64,000 nt of DNA from Bacillaceae bacterium IKA-2 (GTDB lineage: Bacteria; Bacillota; Bacilli; Bacillales; Anaerobacillaceae): NCBI GenBank assembly GCA_031761875.1, contig CP134492.1:3782001-3846000 (forward strand), written 5' to 3'. Shown piece by piece: positions 9,189 to 18,393 of this stretch (positions within the stretch are counted from its first letter, which is position 1; every line of letters starts with the position of its first letter). The notes under the pieces were generated by a model. It made no database searches. It saw only the letters and a program-made list of their open reading frames with translations, and had not been told where the DNA came from. The position numbers and the translations under genes were made by a program.

Positions 9189-10340
9189 AAATAGAAAATC
9201 GCCGTTTTCGCTAAGAGTTATTCGATCAGCTCGGTTACTTAACCAGTCTACTTTTGGTACAATTTCTTGCCAGTAAGTTGAGATTACCCGTTTGTGAAAT
9301 TGTCTCAGAAACGTTTCCATTTTTTTTTCGCTACTCAACAGCTCAAAAAAACGGTCCACATAGACTTCACGCTCATCTGCATTTCGACTCCGATAATAGC
9401 CTTCAACAATTTGGAAATAGTCAATTGGAAATAAAAGCCTTCCATATATATGGCACCATGATAATAGCGAAATTTCTTCGACAATTTGGTAATCATTTAA
9501 AAATTGTCTGGATTTCTCGAAAGGATCGTCAGTTTCACCGACTATTTCTCTGATCCGCTCTGCTAAATCCCTACTTGGATAATCATAAACAAACTCAATT
9601 GGGTTCTTAACTGTCGCCTTCGTTGTATTGTCAATTGTTAACCATGTTCCAGCGGAAAATTGATAATGACAAATTGTCTTCACTTGATTTTGAATATCGT
9701 CTTTATAATCTATATTGGCATCAACAATATATTGAATTGCATTTTCGGTTCTACCTTGAAAATACGGAAATGCAGTCATAAAACTCTGATCAAAGCTTGA
9801 TTTCCTCGTTTGCTTTGCTAAGTTTTCATAAAGCATATCTAATTGTGCTGACCGATTTATCCAGAAATTGGTCCAATTTGCAAACTCTTTTTTTCTTGTC
9901 AGATAAGATTTTCCACTATTATGAAGACGAGCTAATTCAAATCCGAGTGTTTTTTCCTTTTTACTTCTAGAGTAATAAGCAGGTAACTGAAACAAGACGC
10001 CATTTTTTCCGTCAACAAAGCCTGTCAAAGTTTTATTAACCGTAGGAATAAATGTTGCAATCTCATGATCACCTTGCGCCTGTAAGTGATTGCCCATCTT
10101 AATCATTTCTAGTACTTCATCATTTTCAATTTCTTCAATTGGAACGAAAAAATAATGTTTGTTTTGTACTGTAAACCCCGCAAATTCACCAAGCATAAAT
10201 TTTTGCTCACTATATAACCTATATTCATCATAAACATTTCGCTCAAACAACCAAACCACTCCTTGTAGGATCGGGCCTCTACTTTCATGTGATCCTGCAA
10301 AATTAACATGGTCTAAGATAAAACCACATCGACTTTCCAC
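9180..10340 (-). CDS. yutH: Spore coat-associated protein YutH
   Basis: Member of the CotS/YutH group of kinase-like (APH-fold) spore coat proteins. These are made in the mother cell and are not known to have kinase activity. The ORF has the YutH layout: an N-terminal region, the HNSGKSYLTRKKEFANW segment, the TWLTIDN segment standing in for the catalytic loop, then SLLSWCHIYGRLLFPIDYF. At 386 aa the length is slightly above the B. subtilis protein as I recall it. The position between hom and yutG matches B. subtilis, the strongest support for the name. It is transcribed on the minus strand, divergent from yutG. Confidence 0.85.
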   Translation of the reverse strand: MESRCGFILDHVNFAGSHESRGPILQGVVWLFERNVYDEYRLYSEQKFMLGEFAGFTVQNKHYFFVPIEEIENDEVLEMIKMGNHLQAQGDHEIATFIPTVNKTLTGFVDGKNGVLFQLPAYYSRSKKEKTLGFELARLHNSGKSYLTRKKEFANWTNFWINRSAQLDMLYENLAKQTRKSSFDQSFMTAFPYFQGRTENAIQYIVDANIDYKDDIQNQVKTICHYQFSAGTWLTIDNTTKATVKNPIEFVYDYPSRDLAERIREIVGETDDPFEKSRQFLNDYQIVEEISLLSWCHIYGRLLFPIDYFQIVEGYYRSRNADEREVYVDRFFELLSSEKKMETFLRQFHKRVISTYWQEIVPKVDWLSNRADRITLSENGDFLFKK

Positions 10341-10469
10341 TTAAAGTATATTTACTGCTTTAAACACTTTTCTATGACTAAATTAGCAAAAATTATTTTC
10401 ATGAAATTGAATCTTATGACTAAACATAGAATAAAGGACTTGATTAAATCAAACAATGAAAAAGCATAA

Positions 10470-11030
10470 TTGACGACTTCATCATTATCGCAAAAAATCG
10501 ATAAGCTAAAAGAAGAAAGGAACCTGGTGATTACCATAAAAAAAGAAACAGATATTGTTGAAAAAACGGCAAGGGAATGGTTAGTAAAGCGTGGCGTCAC
10601 AATTGACGATATTACAGATCTTGTTTATTTTCTACAGGTCGACTATCATACAGATTTAAATATTGAGGATTGCAGAGAAAATGTTGAGCGAGTTCTTTCT
10701 AAGCGCGAAGTTCAAAACGCAATTCTTACCGGAATACAATTAGATATGTTAGCTGAAAAAGACCTACTTGAAGAACCACTATTGGATATTATAAAGCGTG
10801 ATGAAAGTTTGTATGGAGTCGATGAGATTATCTCTTTATCAATCGTTAATGTCTATGGCTCAATTGGCTTCACAAATTATGGCTATATTGATAAACTCAA
10901 GCCTGGTATTTTGAAGCAACTTAACGATAAAGAAAGTGGAATGTGTCATACGTTCTTAGATGATATCGTTGGTGCGATTGCTGCTGCTGCTTCAAGTCGT
11001 CTTGCACATCAGGTTGCAAACGTCGAATGA
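10470..11030 (+). CDS. yutG: YutG, phosphatidylglycerophosphatase A-like protein
   Basis: PgpA-family protein. The family removes phosphate from phosphatidylglycerophosphate, but the Bacillus YutG group is poorly characterised. Typical blocks are REVQNAILTGIQLD, YGVDEIISLSIVNVYGSIG and HTFLDDIVGAIAAAASSRL. No membrane helices are evident, unlike E. coli PgpA. The first start is a TTG at 10470 with no clear ribosome site. A GTG at about 10527, five bases after GAAAGGA, would remove the first 19 residues and may be the real start. It is followed by a perfect 15-bp hairpin terminator. Confidence 0.82.
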   Translation: MTTSSLSQKIDKLKEERNLVITIKKETDIVEKTAREWLVKRGVTIDDITDLVYFLQVDYHTDLNIEDCRENVERVLSKREVQNAILTGIQLDMLAEKDLLEEPLLDIIKRDESLYGVDEIISLSIVNVYGSIGFTNYGYIDKLKPGILKQLNDKESGMCHTFLDDIVGAIAAAASSRLAHQVANVE

Positions 11031-11044
11031 TTTGATCAAAAAAT

Positions 11045-11093
11045 ATAATCAGTGTATTGCTTTCAAATCGAAACAATACACTGATTATTTATT
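11045..11093. terminator. Strong hairpin between yutG and yutF
   Basis: ATAATCAGTGTATTG and CAATACACTGATTAT are a perfect 15-bp inverted repeat with a 14-base loop, followed by a T-rich stretch. It lies between convergent genes. Confidence 0.85.
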
Positions 11094-11140
11094 TCGGATG
11101 AATGAAATTCATTCCCGATGTTTGTTCAAAAAATTTAATT

Positions 11141-11908
11141 TTATAAGAATTTCCACTCTGCCAATGAGTCTATCGAGAAGGTTGGTTTTATTTCGTACTG
11201 AGTAAGTTGTTCTTTTGATGTTACCCCTGTATGAACGATAATTGTGTCAAGATGAGCATTAATTCCCGCCATGATATCAGTTTGATAATTGTCACCAACC
11301 ATTACCGTTTTTTCTCTGGGCGTGCCGATAACCTCAAGCGCTTGATTGACAATAATTGATTCCGGCTTGCCGATAAAAATTGGTGGTACTTCGGTTGATA
11401 CTGCGATCACCGATGTTATTGAACCGTTCCCAGGCATTAATCCTCTTTCTGTCGGAAGTGCTATATCGCCATTTGTAGAAATAAACCTCGCTCCAGCTCT
11501 AACCGCTAAGCATGCTGTAGCTAACTTTTCGTAGCTAATCTCTCTATCAATTCCGATAACTACATAGTCAACAGCTTCATTTTTAAAAGTAAAACCTTTC
11601 TTTTTTAAGGCTGTTTCTAACCCCACTTCGCCAATCATATAGATAGATGCGGCTTTTTTTTCATCAGCAATAAAATTAGCAGTGGCAATGCTTGTCGTGA
11701 ACACATGATCTTCAGTGGCTGGAATTCCCATCTCAACTAACGCTTTTGAGACTTGTTCACTTGTTTTTGAAGAATTATTTGTCACGAAGAGATACGGAAT
11801 TTCCCGTTTCGCTAGTTCTTTTACAAACTCAATTGCCTCAATAATTCGTTCTTTACCACGATACATCGTTCCATCTAAATCAATTAAATAACCTTCGTAA
11901 TGCTTCAT
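11141..11908 (-). CDS. yutF: HAD-family phosphatase YutF (NagD-like)
   Basis: Haloacid-dehalogenase superfamily phosphatase of the NagD/p-nitrophenylphosphatase subfamily. HAD motif I is DLDGTMYRG at residues 10-18, with both catalytic Asp. Motif II is FVTNNSSKT and motif III/IV is GKPESIIVNQ plus MVGDNYQTDI. A C2-type cap lies between motifs II and III. At 255 aa the length is usual. It probably removes phosphate from small phosphorylated metabolites, but the substrate is not known. Its place next to yutG matches B. subtilis. Confidence 0.92.
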   Translation of the reverse strand: MKHYEGYLIDLDGTMYRGKERIIEAIEFVKELAKREIPYLFVTNNSSKTSEQVSKALVEMGIPATEDHVFTTSIATANFIADEKKAASIYMIGEVGLETALKKKGFTFKNEAVDYVVIGIDREISYEKLATACLAVRAGARFISTNGDIALPTERGLMPGNGSITSVIAVSTEVPPIFIGKPESIIVNQALEVIGTPREKTVMVGDNYQTDIMAGINAHLDTIIVHTGVTSKEQLTQYEIKPTFSIDSLAEWKFL

Positions 11909-11936
11909 TTAGTTTTTTTCTCCCTTATAGATAAAC

Positions 11937-12016
11937 AAATTTCATAACACCAATATATTTTAGCCACATTAATCTGCATATAGTGGCGTAAAATCTACAT
12001 TATCAAATTCATTCAA
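11937..12016. repeat. MITE-like palindromic element, copy C (reverse, shortened)
   Basis: Read on the minus strand it begins GAATGAATTTGATAATG, then holds AGATTTTACGCCACTA, and ends GGTGTTATGAAATTT. These match the ends and the GCGCCACTAAGATA core of copies at 1837-1952 and 24860-24972, with the central hairpin deleted. Confidence 0.65.
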
Positions 12017-12061
12017 ATATATTTATTTTAACTTAAACTATCAAGGGCTTGCACTAGAAAG

Positions 12062-12095
12062 AAAAAAGCCCCTTCATTAACGAAGTGACTTTTTA
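12062..12095 (-). terminator. Terminator after the SufR-like regulator gene
   Basis: Minus strand: AGTCACTTCG, loop, GAAGGGGCT then a T-run. It lies 18 bases past the stop codon. Confidence 0.7.
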
Positions 12096-12113
12096 TGAAA
12101 AATTTTCCACAAT

Positions 12114-12761
12114 CTACTTTTTCGGCTTAATTTTGTAAAAACAATGAGATTCACTATCAATCGCCATACAAACTTCACAATCTACTTCATCTGTTCCCAA
12201 TAATTCTTGAAATAGCGCTAACTCACAGCTACAGGCAACAGGATACTCTTGAGCAATTTCTGAGATAGGACAATTATATTCTTTAAAAAGATAGCTACCT
12301 TCACTATCCTTTTCCCATTCTACCATGTAGCCATTTTCATTTTGCAAGCGCGCTAGTTCAGCAACTTTATCTTCTAATGAATTTAGTTCAGTAATACGGG
12401 CACCATACTTTTCTTTCATTCGATCTTTACGGCGCTCAAACAGCTGCTCAACCATTTCTTGACCACTTAAATCTTCAATATCTCTTAATAGATCCACGGT
12501 TAAAGGTGCGTAATTTCTAGGAAACATCTCTTGACCTGTTTTCGTTAAAAAATAAACATTTGTCGGTCTTCCCATTGCTTGTCTAAGGAGACTTGTTTCG
12601 ATTATATTATCTCGCTCTAATGTATTTAAATGACGGCGTACTGCCATCTCGGTAATATCTAGATTATTAGACATTTCTGCTACAGTAAGCTGTTTATTAA
12701 CTTTTAGTAAGTTTAAAATTTGATCTTTTGTAGAAACTTGTTTTCCCATATGATCCACCAC
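12114..12761 (-). CDS. Winged-helix regulator with a cysteine-rich, Fe-S-type C-terminus
   Basis: An N-terminal winged helix (residues ~10-75, QLTVAEMSNNLDITEMAVRRHLNTLE) is followed by a central helical region. The C-terminus has cysteines spaced C-X12-C-X1-C and CEVC plus SHCFY. This layout resembles the SufR/DeoR-like iron-sulfur regulators that sense Fe-S cluster or redox state. Cluster binding is inference; the spacing is what is seen. At 215 aa the size is right for the group. A better start than the GTG may be the ATG four codons in, with GGTGG five bases upstream. It is a single-gene unit between yutF and yutE. Targets are unknown. Confidence 0.75.
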   Translation of the reverse strand: MVDHMGKQVSTKDQILNLLKVNKQLTVAEMSNNLDITEMAVRRHLNTLERDNIIETSLLRQAMGRPTNVYFLTKTGQEMFPRNYAPLTVDLLRDIEDLSGQEMVEQLFERRKDRMKEKYGARITELNSLEDKVAELARLQNENGYMVEWEKDSEGSYLFKEYNCPISEIAQEYPVACSCELALFQELLGTDEVDCEVCMAIDSESHCFYKIKPKK

Positions 12762-12894
12762 CCATTCCCATTTTAAAGGATGTAGTCAAATAAGTAAAAT
12801 AATCAACCAAAATATTTAAAAATATACATAAATTCGGCTTTTATAAAAATCTTGCAAGAATACTAGTTGTTTTTTCATTTCGCTAAGTTCTTAA

Positions 12895-13344
12895 TTATTT
12901 AGGAATAAAGGCTGTTACCTGCCCTAGTTCATCTTTTAAATATTGTTTTATTGACGGTACAAAGTTCGTCAATGCCTCTAAGTTTTCTGTGAAAATTTGT
13001 TTTATTGCTTGATGATCAATTTTTGTATAATCACGAACGACCATTTTGCGCAGTGGGATAACTACTTTAAGGCTTTCCCCATTTTTTTCTGTAACTACCT
13101 TTTCATCAATGAGGATATTAATAATATCTTCATAACCACCTGGATCACGCATAACGAAGCCATCGATTATACTATTCCCAACGTCAATGATTGCTTCTAT
13201 GACAATATGTATGACCCGCTCTAACACTAATTTATCGGCAATTGTTGTCCAGTCTTTTTTACTATTAAAAAATTGCAGATGCTCATCCATTAGAGTAAGT
13301 TTCTCTTCAATTAGTTTTTGATCAACAAAATACACTCTGCTCAC
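12895..13344 (-). CDS. yutE: YutE, HepT-like DUF86 protein
   Basis: DUF86/HEPN-fold protein, 149 aa. HepT-type members are RNases with an R-X4-H-X-Y active motif and usually pair with an MNT nucleotidyltransferase. Here the expected site reads RKMVVRDYTKI, so the catalytic His is replaced by Arg. No MNT partner is adjacent. It is therefore probably not an active toxin but a conserved stand-alone YutE. The motif DVGNSIIDGFVMRDPGGYEDIINIL is family-typical. It sits near yutF as in B. subtilis. Confidence 0.82.
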   Translation of the reverse strand: MSRVYFVDQKLIEEKLTLMDEHLQFFNSKKDWTTIADKLVLERVIHIVIEAIIDVGNSIIDGFVMRDPGGYEDIINILIDEKVVTEKNGESLKVVIPLRKMVVRDYTKIDHQAIKQIFTENLEALTNFVPSIKQYLKDELGQVTAFIPK

Positions 13345-13649
13345 CTGACCTTTTCTATTTAGAGTAATATATATTAATGAGTAAAGTATAACATATAAGC
13401 ACTAAATTCTTTAAAAATTATCGAGAACCGCTCCAACTAACCATAGAATTTGAAGGGGAATGAATCGCTAAGTTAGTTTTGAACAAGTCCGTAATAAACC
13501 AACTATGATTCATAGTATTATATTTATGTTTGTTTTGTTATACTTGTTTAGGACAAAAAAGGCTTGGCTCACCGCCTAGTTTCGAAGTGTGTGCCTTAAT
13601 TTCATTTTAAATATTATCATAATTAATTTAGTAACGGAGGAAATGAGAC
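13345..13649. other. Intergenic leader before glpX
   Basis: 305 bases between divergent genes yutE and glpX. Only the glpX ribosome site (GGAGG about nine bases before the ATG at 13650) is convincing. I see no gene, repeat or riboswitch. Confidence 0.5.
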
Positions 13650-14618
13650 ATGGAACGTGAATTAGCGTTAGAAATAGTTCGAGTTACAGAGGCAGCCGCC
13701 CTAGCTAGTGCGCAATGGATGGGACGCGGCTTGAAAAATGAAGCAGATAATGCCGCTACGAGTGCAATGCGAGCGATGTTTGACTCGGTTAATATGAAAG
13801 GAACTGTTGTCATTGGTGAAGGTGAACTTGATGAAGCACCAATGTTATATATCGGCGAAGAACTTGGCAATGGAAATGGACCTGATGTAGACATTGCTGT
13901 CGATCCTCTAGAAGGGACAAGCATCGTTGCAAAAGGTCATCCTAATGCAATGGCTGTTGTAGCCATCGCTGATAAAGGTTGTCTACTCCATGCTCCAGAT
14001 ATGTATATGGAAAAAATTGCGGTTGGACCTAAAGTGGCTGGTCTTGTTCGCCTAGATGATCCAATTGAAAAAACCATTGATATTGTTGCAAAAATGACGA
14101 ATAAACGTGTCCAGGACGTTACTGTAATTATTCAAGAGCGTGAACGTCACGACGAACTTATTGACCGAATCCGAAAAAAAGGAGCACGAGTAACATTATT
14201 TGGGGACGGAGATGTAGGAGCCGCTATTGCTACTGCACTCCCTCACACAGGTATTGATTTATTTGTCGGAACTGGTGGCGCTCCAGAAGGAGTTATCTCT
14301 GCTGCGGCACTTAAGGCGCTAGGCGGGGATATGCAAGCTCGACTTGTACCAATGAATGAGGAAGAAACGGCTCGTTGCAAGCGCATGGGTCTCGAAGACC
14401 CGACACAAATATTACAACTTGATGATTTAGTCCGTGGTGACGATGCCATTTTTGCAGCAACAGGAGTATCTACCGGAGAGCTTCTTGATGGTGTCCGCTT
14501 TTTAGGTGGTGACCTTGTTGAAACAGACTCGATCGTCATGCGAGCCAAAACTGGAACTGTTCGCTACATTAAAGCCCAACATCGCTTAAAAAATAAACCG
14601 CATTTAGTGATGAAGTAA
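13650..14618 (+). CDS. glpX: Class II fructose-1,6-bisphosphatase GlpX
   Basis: Hydrolyses fructose-1,6-bisphosphate to fructose-6-phosphate, the committed step of gluconeogenesis. Some members also accept sedoheptulose bisphosphate. Metal and substrate motifs are GEGELDEAP (residues 53-61), the DPLEGTS motif near residue 86, and [10 protein letters not shown]. The C-terminal TGTVRYI stretch is also typical. At 322 aa it is a normal class II enzyme. It has a good GGAGG site and a strong terminator. It sits beside a glycolate oxidase locus, which together suits growth on organic acids. Confidence 0.95.
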   Translation: MERELALEIVRVTEAAALASAQWMGRGLKNEADNAATSAMRAMFDSVNMKGTVVIGEGELDEAPMLYIGEELGNGNGPDVDIAVDPLEGTSIVAKGHPNAMAVVAIADKGCLLHAPDMYMEKIAVGPKVAGLVRLDDPIEKTIDIVAKMTNKRVQDVTVIIQERERHDELIDRIRKKGARVTLFGDGDVGAAIATALPHTGIDLFVGTGGAPEGVISAAALKALGGDMQARLVPMNEEETARCKRMGLEDPTQILQLDDLVRGDDAIFAATGVSTGELLDGVRFLGGDLVETDSIVMRAKTGTVRYIKAQHRLKNKPHLVMK

Positions 14619-14624
14619 TAAGAA

Positions 14625-14664
14625 AAAGCACGACACTCTTAAATGAAGTGGTCGTGCTTTATTT
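14625..14664 (+). terminator. Terminator after glpX
   Basis: AAAGCACGAC and GTCGTGCTTT are a perfect 10-bp stem with a 16-base loop, followed by ATTTATTT. Confidence 0.85.
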
Positions 14665-14715
14665 ATTTACGTAAAGCTTCACTCGCTTTGCATTTACAAT
14701 TAAATCTAATGGATT

Positions 14716-14788
14716 AAATGAATTTCATAATACCAATAAACTACCATATCAATCTACCAAGCGCAGATACATTTTGAATTTCATTCAA
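14716..14788. repeat. MITE-like palindromic element, copy D (degenerate)
   Basis: The ends AATGAATTTCATAATACC and TTTGAATTTCATTC are inverted with respect to each other and match the termini of the other copies. The core is shortened. It fills most of the glpX-glcF gap. Confidence 0.55.
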
Positions 14789-14792
14789 CTAA

Positions 14793-16094
14793 CTAATCAA
14801 TTAATTTTACAAGTAAATCAACTAGGTGTGATGTTTCAATTTTATAATCCTTAGCAAACTTATCCGCACCATGCTTCATTTGAAGTAAGCAGCCAGGATT
14901 ACTTGTCACAACTGTTGTCGCTTCAGTATTTTTTACATTCTCCATTTTTGAAGCTAATATTTTACTTGATTCTTCGTAATGAATTAAGTTATAAATTCCA
15001 CCTGAGGCACAACAAGAATCACTATCTTTCATTTCTATAAAGTTAGCTCCAGGGATCGAACGTAAAAGTTGTCTAGGCTCTTCTGTCACTCCTTGAACAT
15101 TACTTAAATGGCAAGAAGGTTGATAAGTAATAATGCCATTCCACTCTCTTTTAAATGGCAGAGGACCATACTTAACTAGTAAAACACTAACATCGACACT
15201 TTTCTTTGAAAATGCTTCTGCTTTTTGCTGCCATTCGGGTTCATCATGCAATAATTCACGATATTCATGTAACATCGCACCGCAACCGCCGGCACTGTTT
15301 ACAATGTAATCAATTCCTGACGTCTTAAACACGTCAAGATTTTCTTTTGCCAATTCTTTCGTTTCTGATAGTAAGCCTTGATGGGCATGAAGTGCACCGC
15401 AACATTTTTGTTTCTCTGGAATAAATACATCTAAGCCAACAGTATTTAACAACTTAATCGTATTATTGTTTGTTTCATGCATCATTGCGTCTGTTACACA
15501 CCCCACAAAAAAGGCAACTTTACCTTTACACTCTCTCTCAGTTTTATACCATTCGCCCCTCTTAGTACGTTTTGACGGTTTTTGTACAGGAGGAAGAATT
15601 TTCTCAAAAAAACCAAGTGGCTTAGCAACTAAATTTATTGCGTTTGTTTTTTGTACGAGCTTATTTAAGCCGCTTTTTTGATAAAGCCAGGTAGCGTCAC
15701 CAATGAGGTTCAAAAATTTCGGATTCGTAAATCCTTTTGTTAGTAACAAATGCACAAAATGATCTTTTGTTTTTTTCGGTTTTTCTTTTTGAATAATTTC
15801 TTTAGCTGCCTCAAGGATTTGGCCGTAGGGAACATTAACCGGACAAGCGATCTCGCATGCACGACAACCGAGGCACAAATCAATCGGCCCAGCCATATCT
15901 TTAGTAACGTCGATCTTTCCTTCTGCTGCCATTTTCACCAGATTAATCCGTCCTCTTGGTGAAGCAGTTTCGGTTCCCATTGATTGGTAAGTTGGACAAG
16001 CTGGAAGACAATAACCGCATTGGATACATAGATTTGTTTTGGAAAATGCTTTTTCAAAGAGCTCGTTATGCCTTTGGATTTCAGGAGCGCTCAT
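14793..16094 (-). CDS. glcF: Glycolate oxidase iron-sulfur subunit GlcF
   Basis: Electron-transfer subunit that works with GlcD to oxidise glycolate or a similar 2-hydroxy acid and pass electrons to the membrane quinone pool. It has two 4Fe-4S motifs, CIQCGYCLPACPTY (residues ~22-35) and CLGCRACEIACPV (~73-85). Two CCG domains follow, with CCGALH and later SDSCCASGGIYNL, plus GCVTDAM and PSCHLSN. At 433 aa the length is normal. Its start (16094) abuts the glcD stop, so the two are translationally coupled. There is no GlcE, as in B. subtilis ysfCD. The true substrate is not proven. Confidence 0.92.
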   Translation of the reverse strand: MSAPEIQRHNELFEKAFSKTNLCIQCGYCLPACPTYQSMGTETASPRGRINLVKMAAEGKIDVTKDMAGPIDLCLGCRACEIACPVNVPYGQILEAAKEIIQKEKPKKTKDHFVHLLLTKGFTNPKFLNLIGDATWLYQKSGLNKLVQKTNAINLVAKPLGFFEKILPPVQKPSKRTKRGEWYKTERECKGKVAFFVGCVTDAMMHETNNNTIKLLNTVGLDVFIPEKQKCCGALHAHQGLLSETKELAKENLDVFKTSGIDYIVNSAGGCGAMLHEYRELLHDEPEWQQKAEAFSKKSVDVSVLLVKYGPLPFKREWNGIITYQPSCHLSNVQGVTEEPRQLLRSIPGANFIEMKDSDSCCASGGIYNLIHYEESSKILASKMENVKNTEATTVVTSNPGCLLQMKHGADKFAKDYKIETSHLVDLLVKLID

Positions 16095-17494
16095 TATGTC
16101 AAAACCACCTTTGTTTGTCCAGGTTGCGGGAACATCTTTCCAGGATTAAGAATATTATTAGGATCCCATGCCTGTTTGATCGATTTCATTAATTCAAGCG
16201 AATGCCCTAGTTCAAGTTCCATATAAGGGGCTTTTAAAATTCCGATACCATGTTCACCTGATAATGTTCCACCTAATTTTATTGCACTTTCAAAAATTTC
16301 ACTAACGGCTAGTTCGACTCGTTTCATTTCCTCTATGTCTCGTTTATCAGTAATAATATTAGGGTGAAGATTACCATCTCCGGCGTGTCCGAACACCACT
16401 AATGTAAGATTGTATTTATCTCGGATTGCATATAAACATTCCATCATCTCAGGAATTTTGCTTCGAGGTACCGTCGCATCTTCAGAAATTTTTGTTGGAC
16501 CTAGCTGAGTAATTGCTGGCGAAACCATTTTTCTCGCTGCCCAAATCTCATCTCTTTCTTTGTCATTGGCAGCAATTTTCACTGAAGTAGCTCCGTTTTT
16601 ATTGCAAATAACACGACATTTTTCAATTTCTTCTTCAATTGCAAGAGGATGACCATCGATTTCGAAAATAACTAAAGCGTCAGCCTCAACCGGAAGACCA
16701 CTAGGTTTATAGTGTTCGACAGCTCGTATACACGCATTATCCATAAATTCCATTGCTGCAGGAAGGATACCTGCAGCTAACACATTCGTAACCGCATTTC
16801 CTGAATCGATAAATTTTGAAAAAGTTGCAAGCATCGTCTTTTTTGCTTGTGGTTTTGGAATTAACCTTAAGATTACTTCGGTTACAATTCCAAGTAGGCC
16901 TTCAGATCCAACGATAAGTCTGGTCAGATCAAAACCAGTCACGTTTTTAACTGTTTTTCCGCCAGTACGAATAATTTCACCTAATGGTGTAACTACCTCT
17001 AAACCGATCACATACTCTTTGGTTGTACCATACTTTAATCCTTTCGGACCGCTTGAGTTTTCAAGTAGATTTCCACCAATCGTCGAAACATTTGAACTTG
17101 AAGGATCTGGCGGGTAAAAAAGGCCAACCTCTTCCGCTTTTTTATGGATTTCAGAAGTAATAATCCCAGCAGATGCGACAGCAATCATATTTTCTTTATC
17201 GATAACTAATTTTTCCTTTAGTTGCGACAAATCAAAAACCATTCCTCCATATACTGGAAGAGGCCCACCACTTAAAGAAGTACCAGAACCTCTAGGATAG
17301 ACTGGAATACGATATTCGTTTGCCAATTTCACAAGTAAACTAATTTCTTCAACTGAAGCCGGTTGCAAAACAATATCTGGTAAGTATTCACCAAATGAAG
17401 CATCATAACTATAAGAGTAACGATCACTTAATTCTTTAAGAATTCGCTCTTTTGGAATGATTTCTTCAATTTTTTTTACTATTGATTTTTCCAT
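16094..17494 (-). CDS. glcD: Glycolate oxidase FAD subunit GlcD
   Basis: FAD-linked 2-hydroxyacid dehydrogenase of the VAO/PCMH family. The FAD-binding segment YPRGSGTSLSGG is at ~64-75 and DLTRLIVGSEGLLGIVTEV at ~187-205. The C-terminal metal/substrate region is VFGHAGDGNLHPNI, followed by GEHGIG. At 466 aa it has the usual length. It shares a base with glcF downstream and lies 20 bases from the upstream amidohydrolase-like gene in one operon. It could be a D-lactate or other D-hydroxyacid dehydrogenase instead of a glycolate one. Confidence 0.92.
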   Translation of the reverse strand: MEKSIVKKIEEIIPKERILKELSDRYSYSYDASFGEYLPDIVLQPASVEEISLLVKLANEYRIPVYPRGSGTSLSGGPLPVYGGMVFDLSQLKEKLVIDKENMIAVASAGIITSEIHKKAEEVGLFYPPDPSSSNVSTIGGNLLENSSGPKGLKYGTTKEYVIGLEVVTPLGEIIRTGGKTVKNVTGFDLTRLIVGSEGLLGIVTEVILRLIPKPQAKKTMLATFSKFIDSGNAVTNVLAAGILPAAMEFMDNACIRAVEHYKPSGLPVEADALVIFEIDGHPLAIEEEIEKCRVICNKNGATSVKIAANDKERDEIWAARKMVSPAITQLGPTKISEDATVPRSKIPEMMECLYAIRDKYNLTLVVFGHAGDGNLHPNIITDKRDIEEMKRVELAVSEIFESAIKLGGTLSGEHGIGILKAPYMELELGHSLELMKSIKQAWDPNNILNPGKMFPQPGQTKVVLT

Positions 17495-17514
17495 GATAGT
17501 TCACCTACTTTATC

Positions 17515-18393
17515 TTAAAGACTAAGAAGAGCTCTTGGATTTGTTTGAATCATCTTTTCTAAATCGGTTTCTTTAACTCCGGCGTTTGCTAGTTTATATA
17601 AAAACTCACTTAAAGCAGTAATCGCAGGAATATTATGTTTTTGACCATAGTCTGTTACTAAAACACAGTTATCTGCCCCTAAAAATTCAATAGTTCGAGC
17701 CATATCTGCAACTGTCAAATCTCTAAAGTCTTCGCTACAAGCCAAATAACATTTCTCAAGTATACATCCCTTTTTCACCAAATCCTGTTGCATTCCCATT
17801 GGGATTTTTGCGATTCCCATGTCAGGATGCTGGATGAGAATTTTTTTGACGTTTCTTTCTATAGCAATATCTACAAGGACACTTACTTCTTTTGGAGATA
17901 AATGACCAGTAGCCAAAATCGCATCGTGATCACTAATCAAATCTAAAATATCAAATAGTTCTGGACGAATTTTTCCTTCTTCTCCCCATATTGTTATCCC
18001 CTGATCAGGCTTAATCTTCGCACTAGTAGAGAATAATTTAGTCTGTTTACTTTGAAAATAAACCCAATGTTGTACAGTTGAAATAGTTGGCATCCAAATA
18101 ATTTTCGCACCTAGCTTTAAAGCGGTCTCTACTGTTCGTACGGAAATACCACCTGTATGCTCATTAAGGGCAATTCCTCCAAAAATGTGAAGACCCTGCT
18201 CTTTTTCGCGGATCAAAGTAGCACGATCCATCGTCGGTGATTCATGACTTTTAATAATCGCTCCCGCCATTTGTGCTGCTTTTATATCTTCAACAAGCTC
18301 CCAATCTGTTTGTACTCGAGGAAATAAACTCGGAGAGCTATGAACATGAAGTTCAAAGCCCCCCTTTAAGATTGGATGATACGTTGTGCTCAT
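17515..18393 (-). CDS. DUF6282-type metal-dependent hydrolase-like protein
   Basis: Looks like a TIM-barrel amidohydrolase relative. Candidate metal ligands are seen at the ends of predicted strands: HVHSSP (residue ~17), KSHESPT (~49), ATGHLSP (~161), IQHPD (~188) and TDYGQ (~247). At 292 aa it fits the family I know as DUF6282, whose substrates are unknown. It immediately follows the alpha/beta hydrolase gene with no spacer and precedes glcD. A role in the same catabolic path, perhaps opening a lactone or amide to yield a hydroxy acid for GlcDF, is inference only. Confidence 0.75.
   Translation of the reverse strand: MSTTYHPILKGGFELHVHSSPSLFPRVQTDWELVEDIKAAQMAGAIIKSHESPTMDRATLIREKEQGLHIFGGIALNEHTGGISVRTVETALKLGAKIIWMPTISTVQHWVYFQSKQTKLFSTSAKIKPDQGITIWGEEGKIRPELFDILDLISDHDAILATGHLSPKEVSVLVDIAIERNVKKILIQHPDMGIAKIPMGMQQDLVKKGCILEKCYLACSEDFRDLTVADMARTIEFLGADNCVLVTDYGQKHNIPAITALSEFLYKLANAGVKETDLEKMIQTNPRALLSL

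Noticed and set aside
12895-13344. Active HepT-MntA toxin-antitoxin pair
   Set aside because: No MNT nucleotidyltransferase beside it and the catalytic His is missing.
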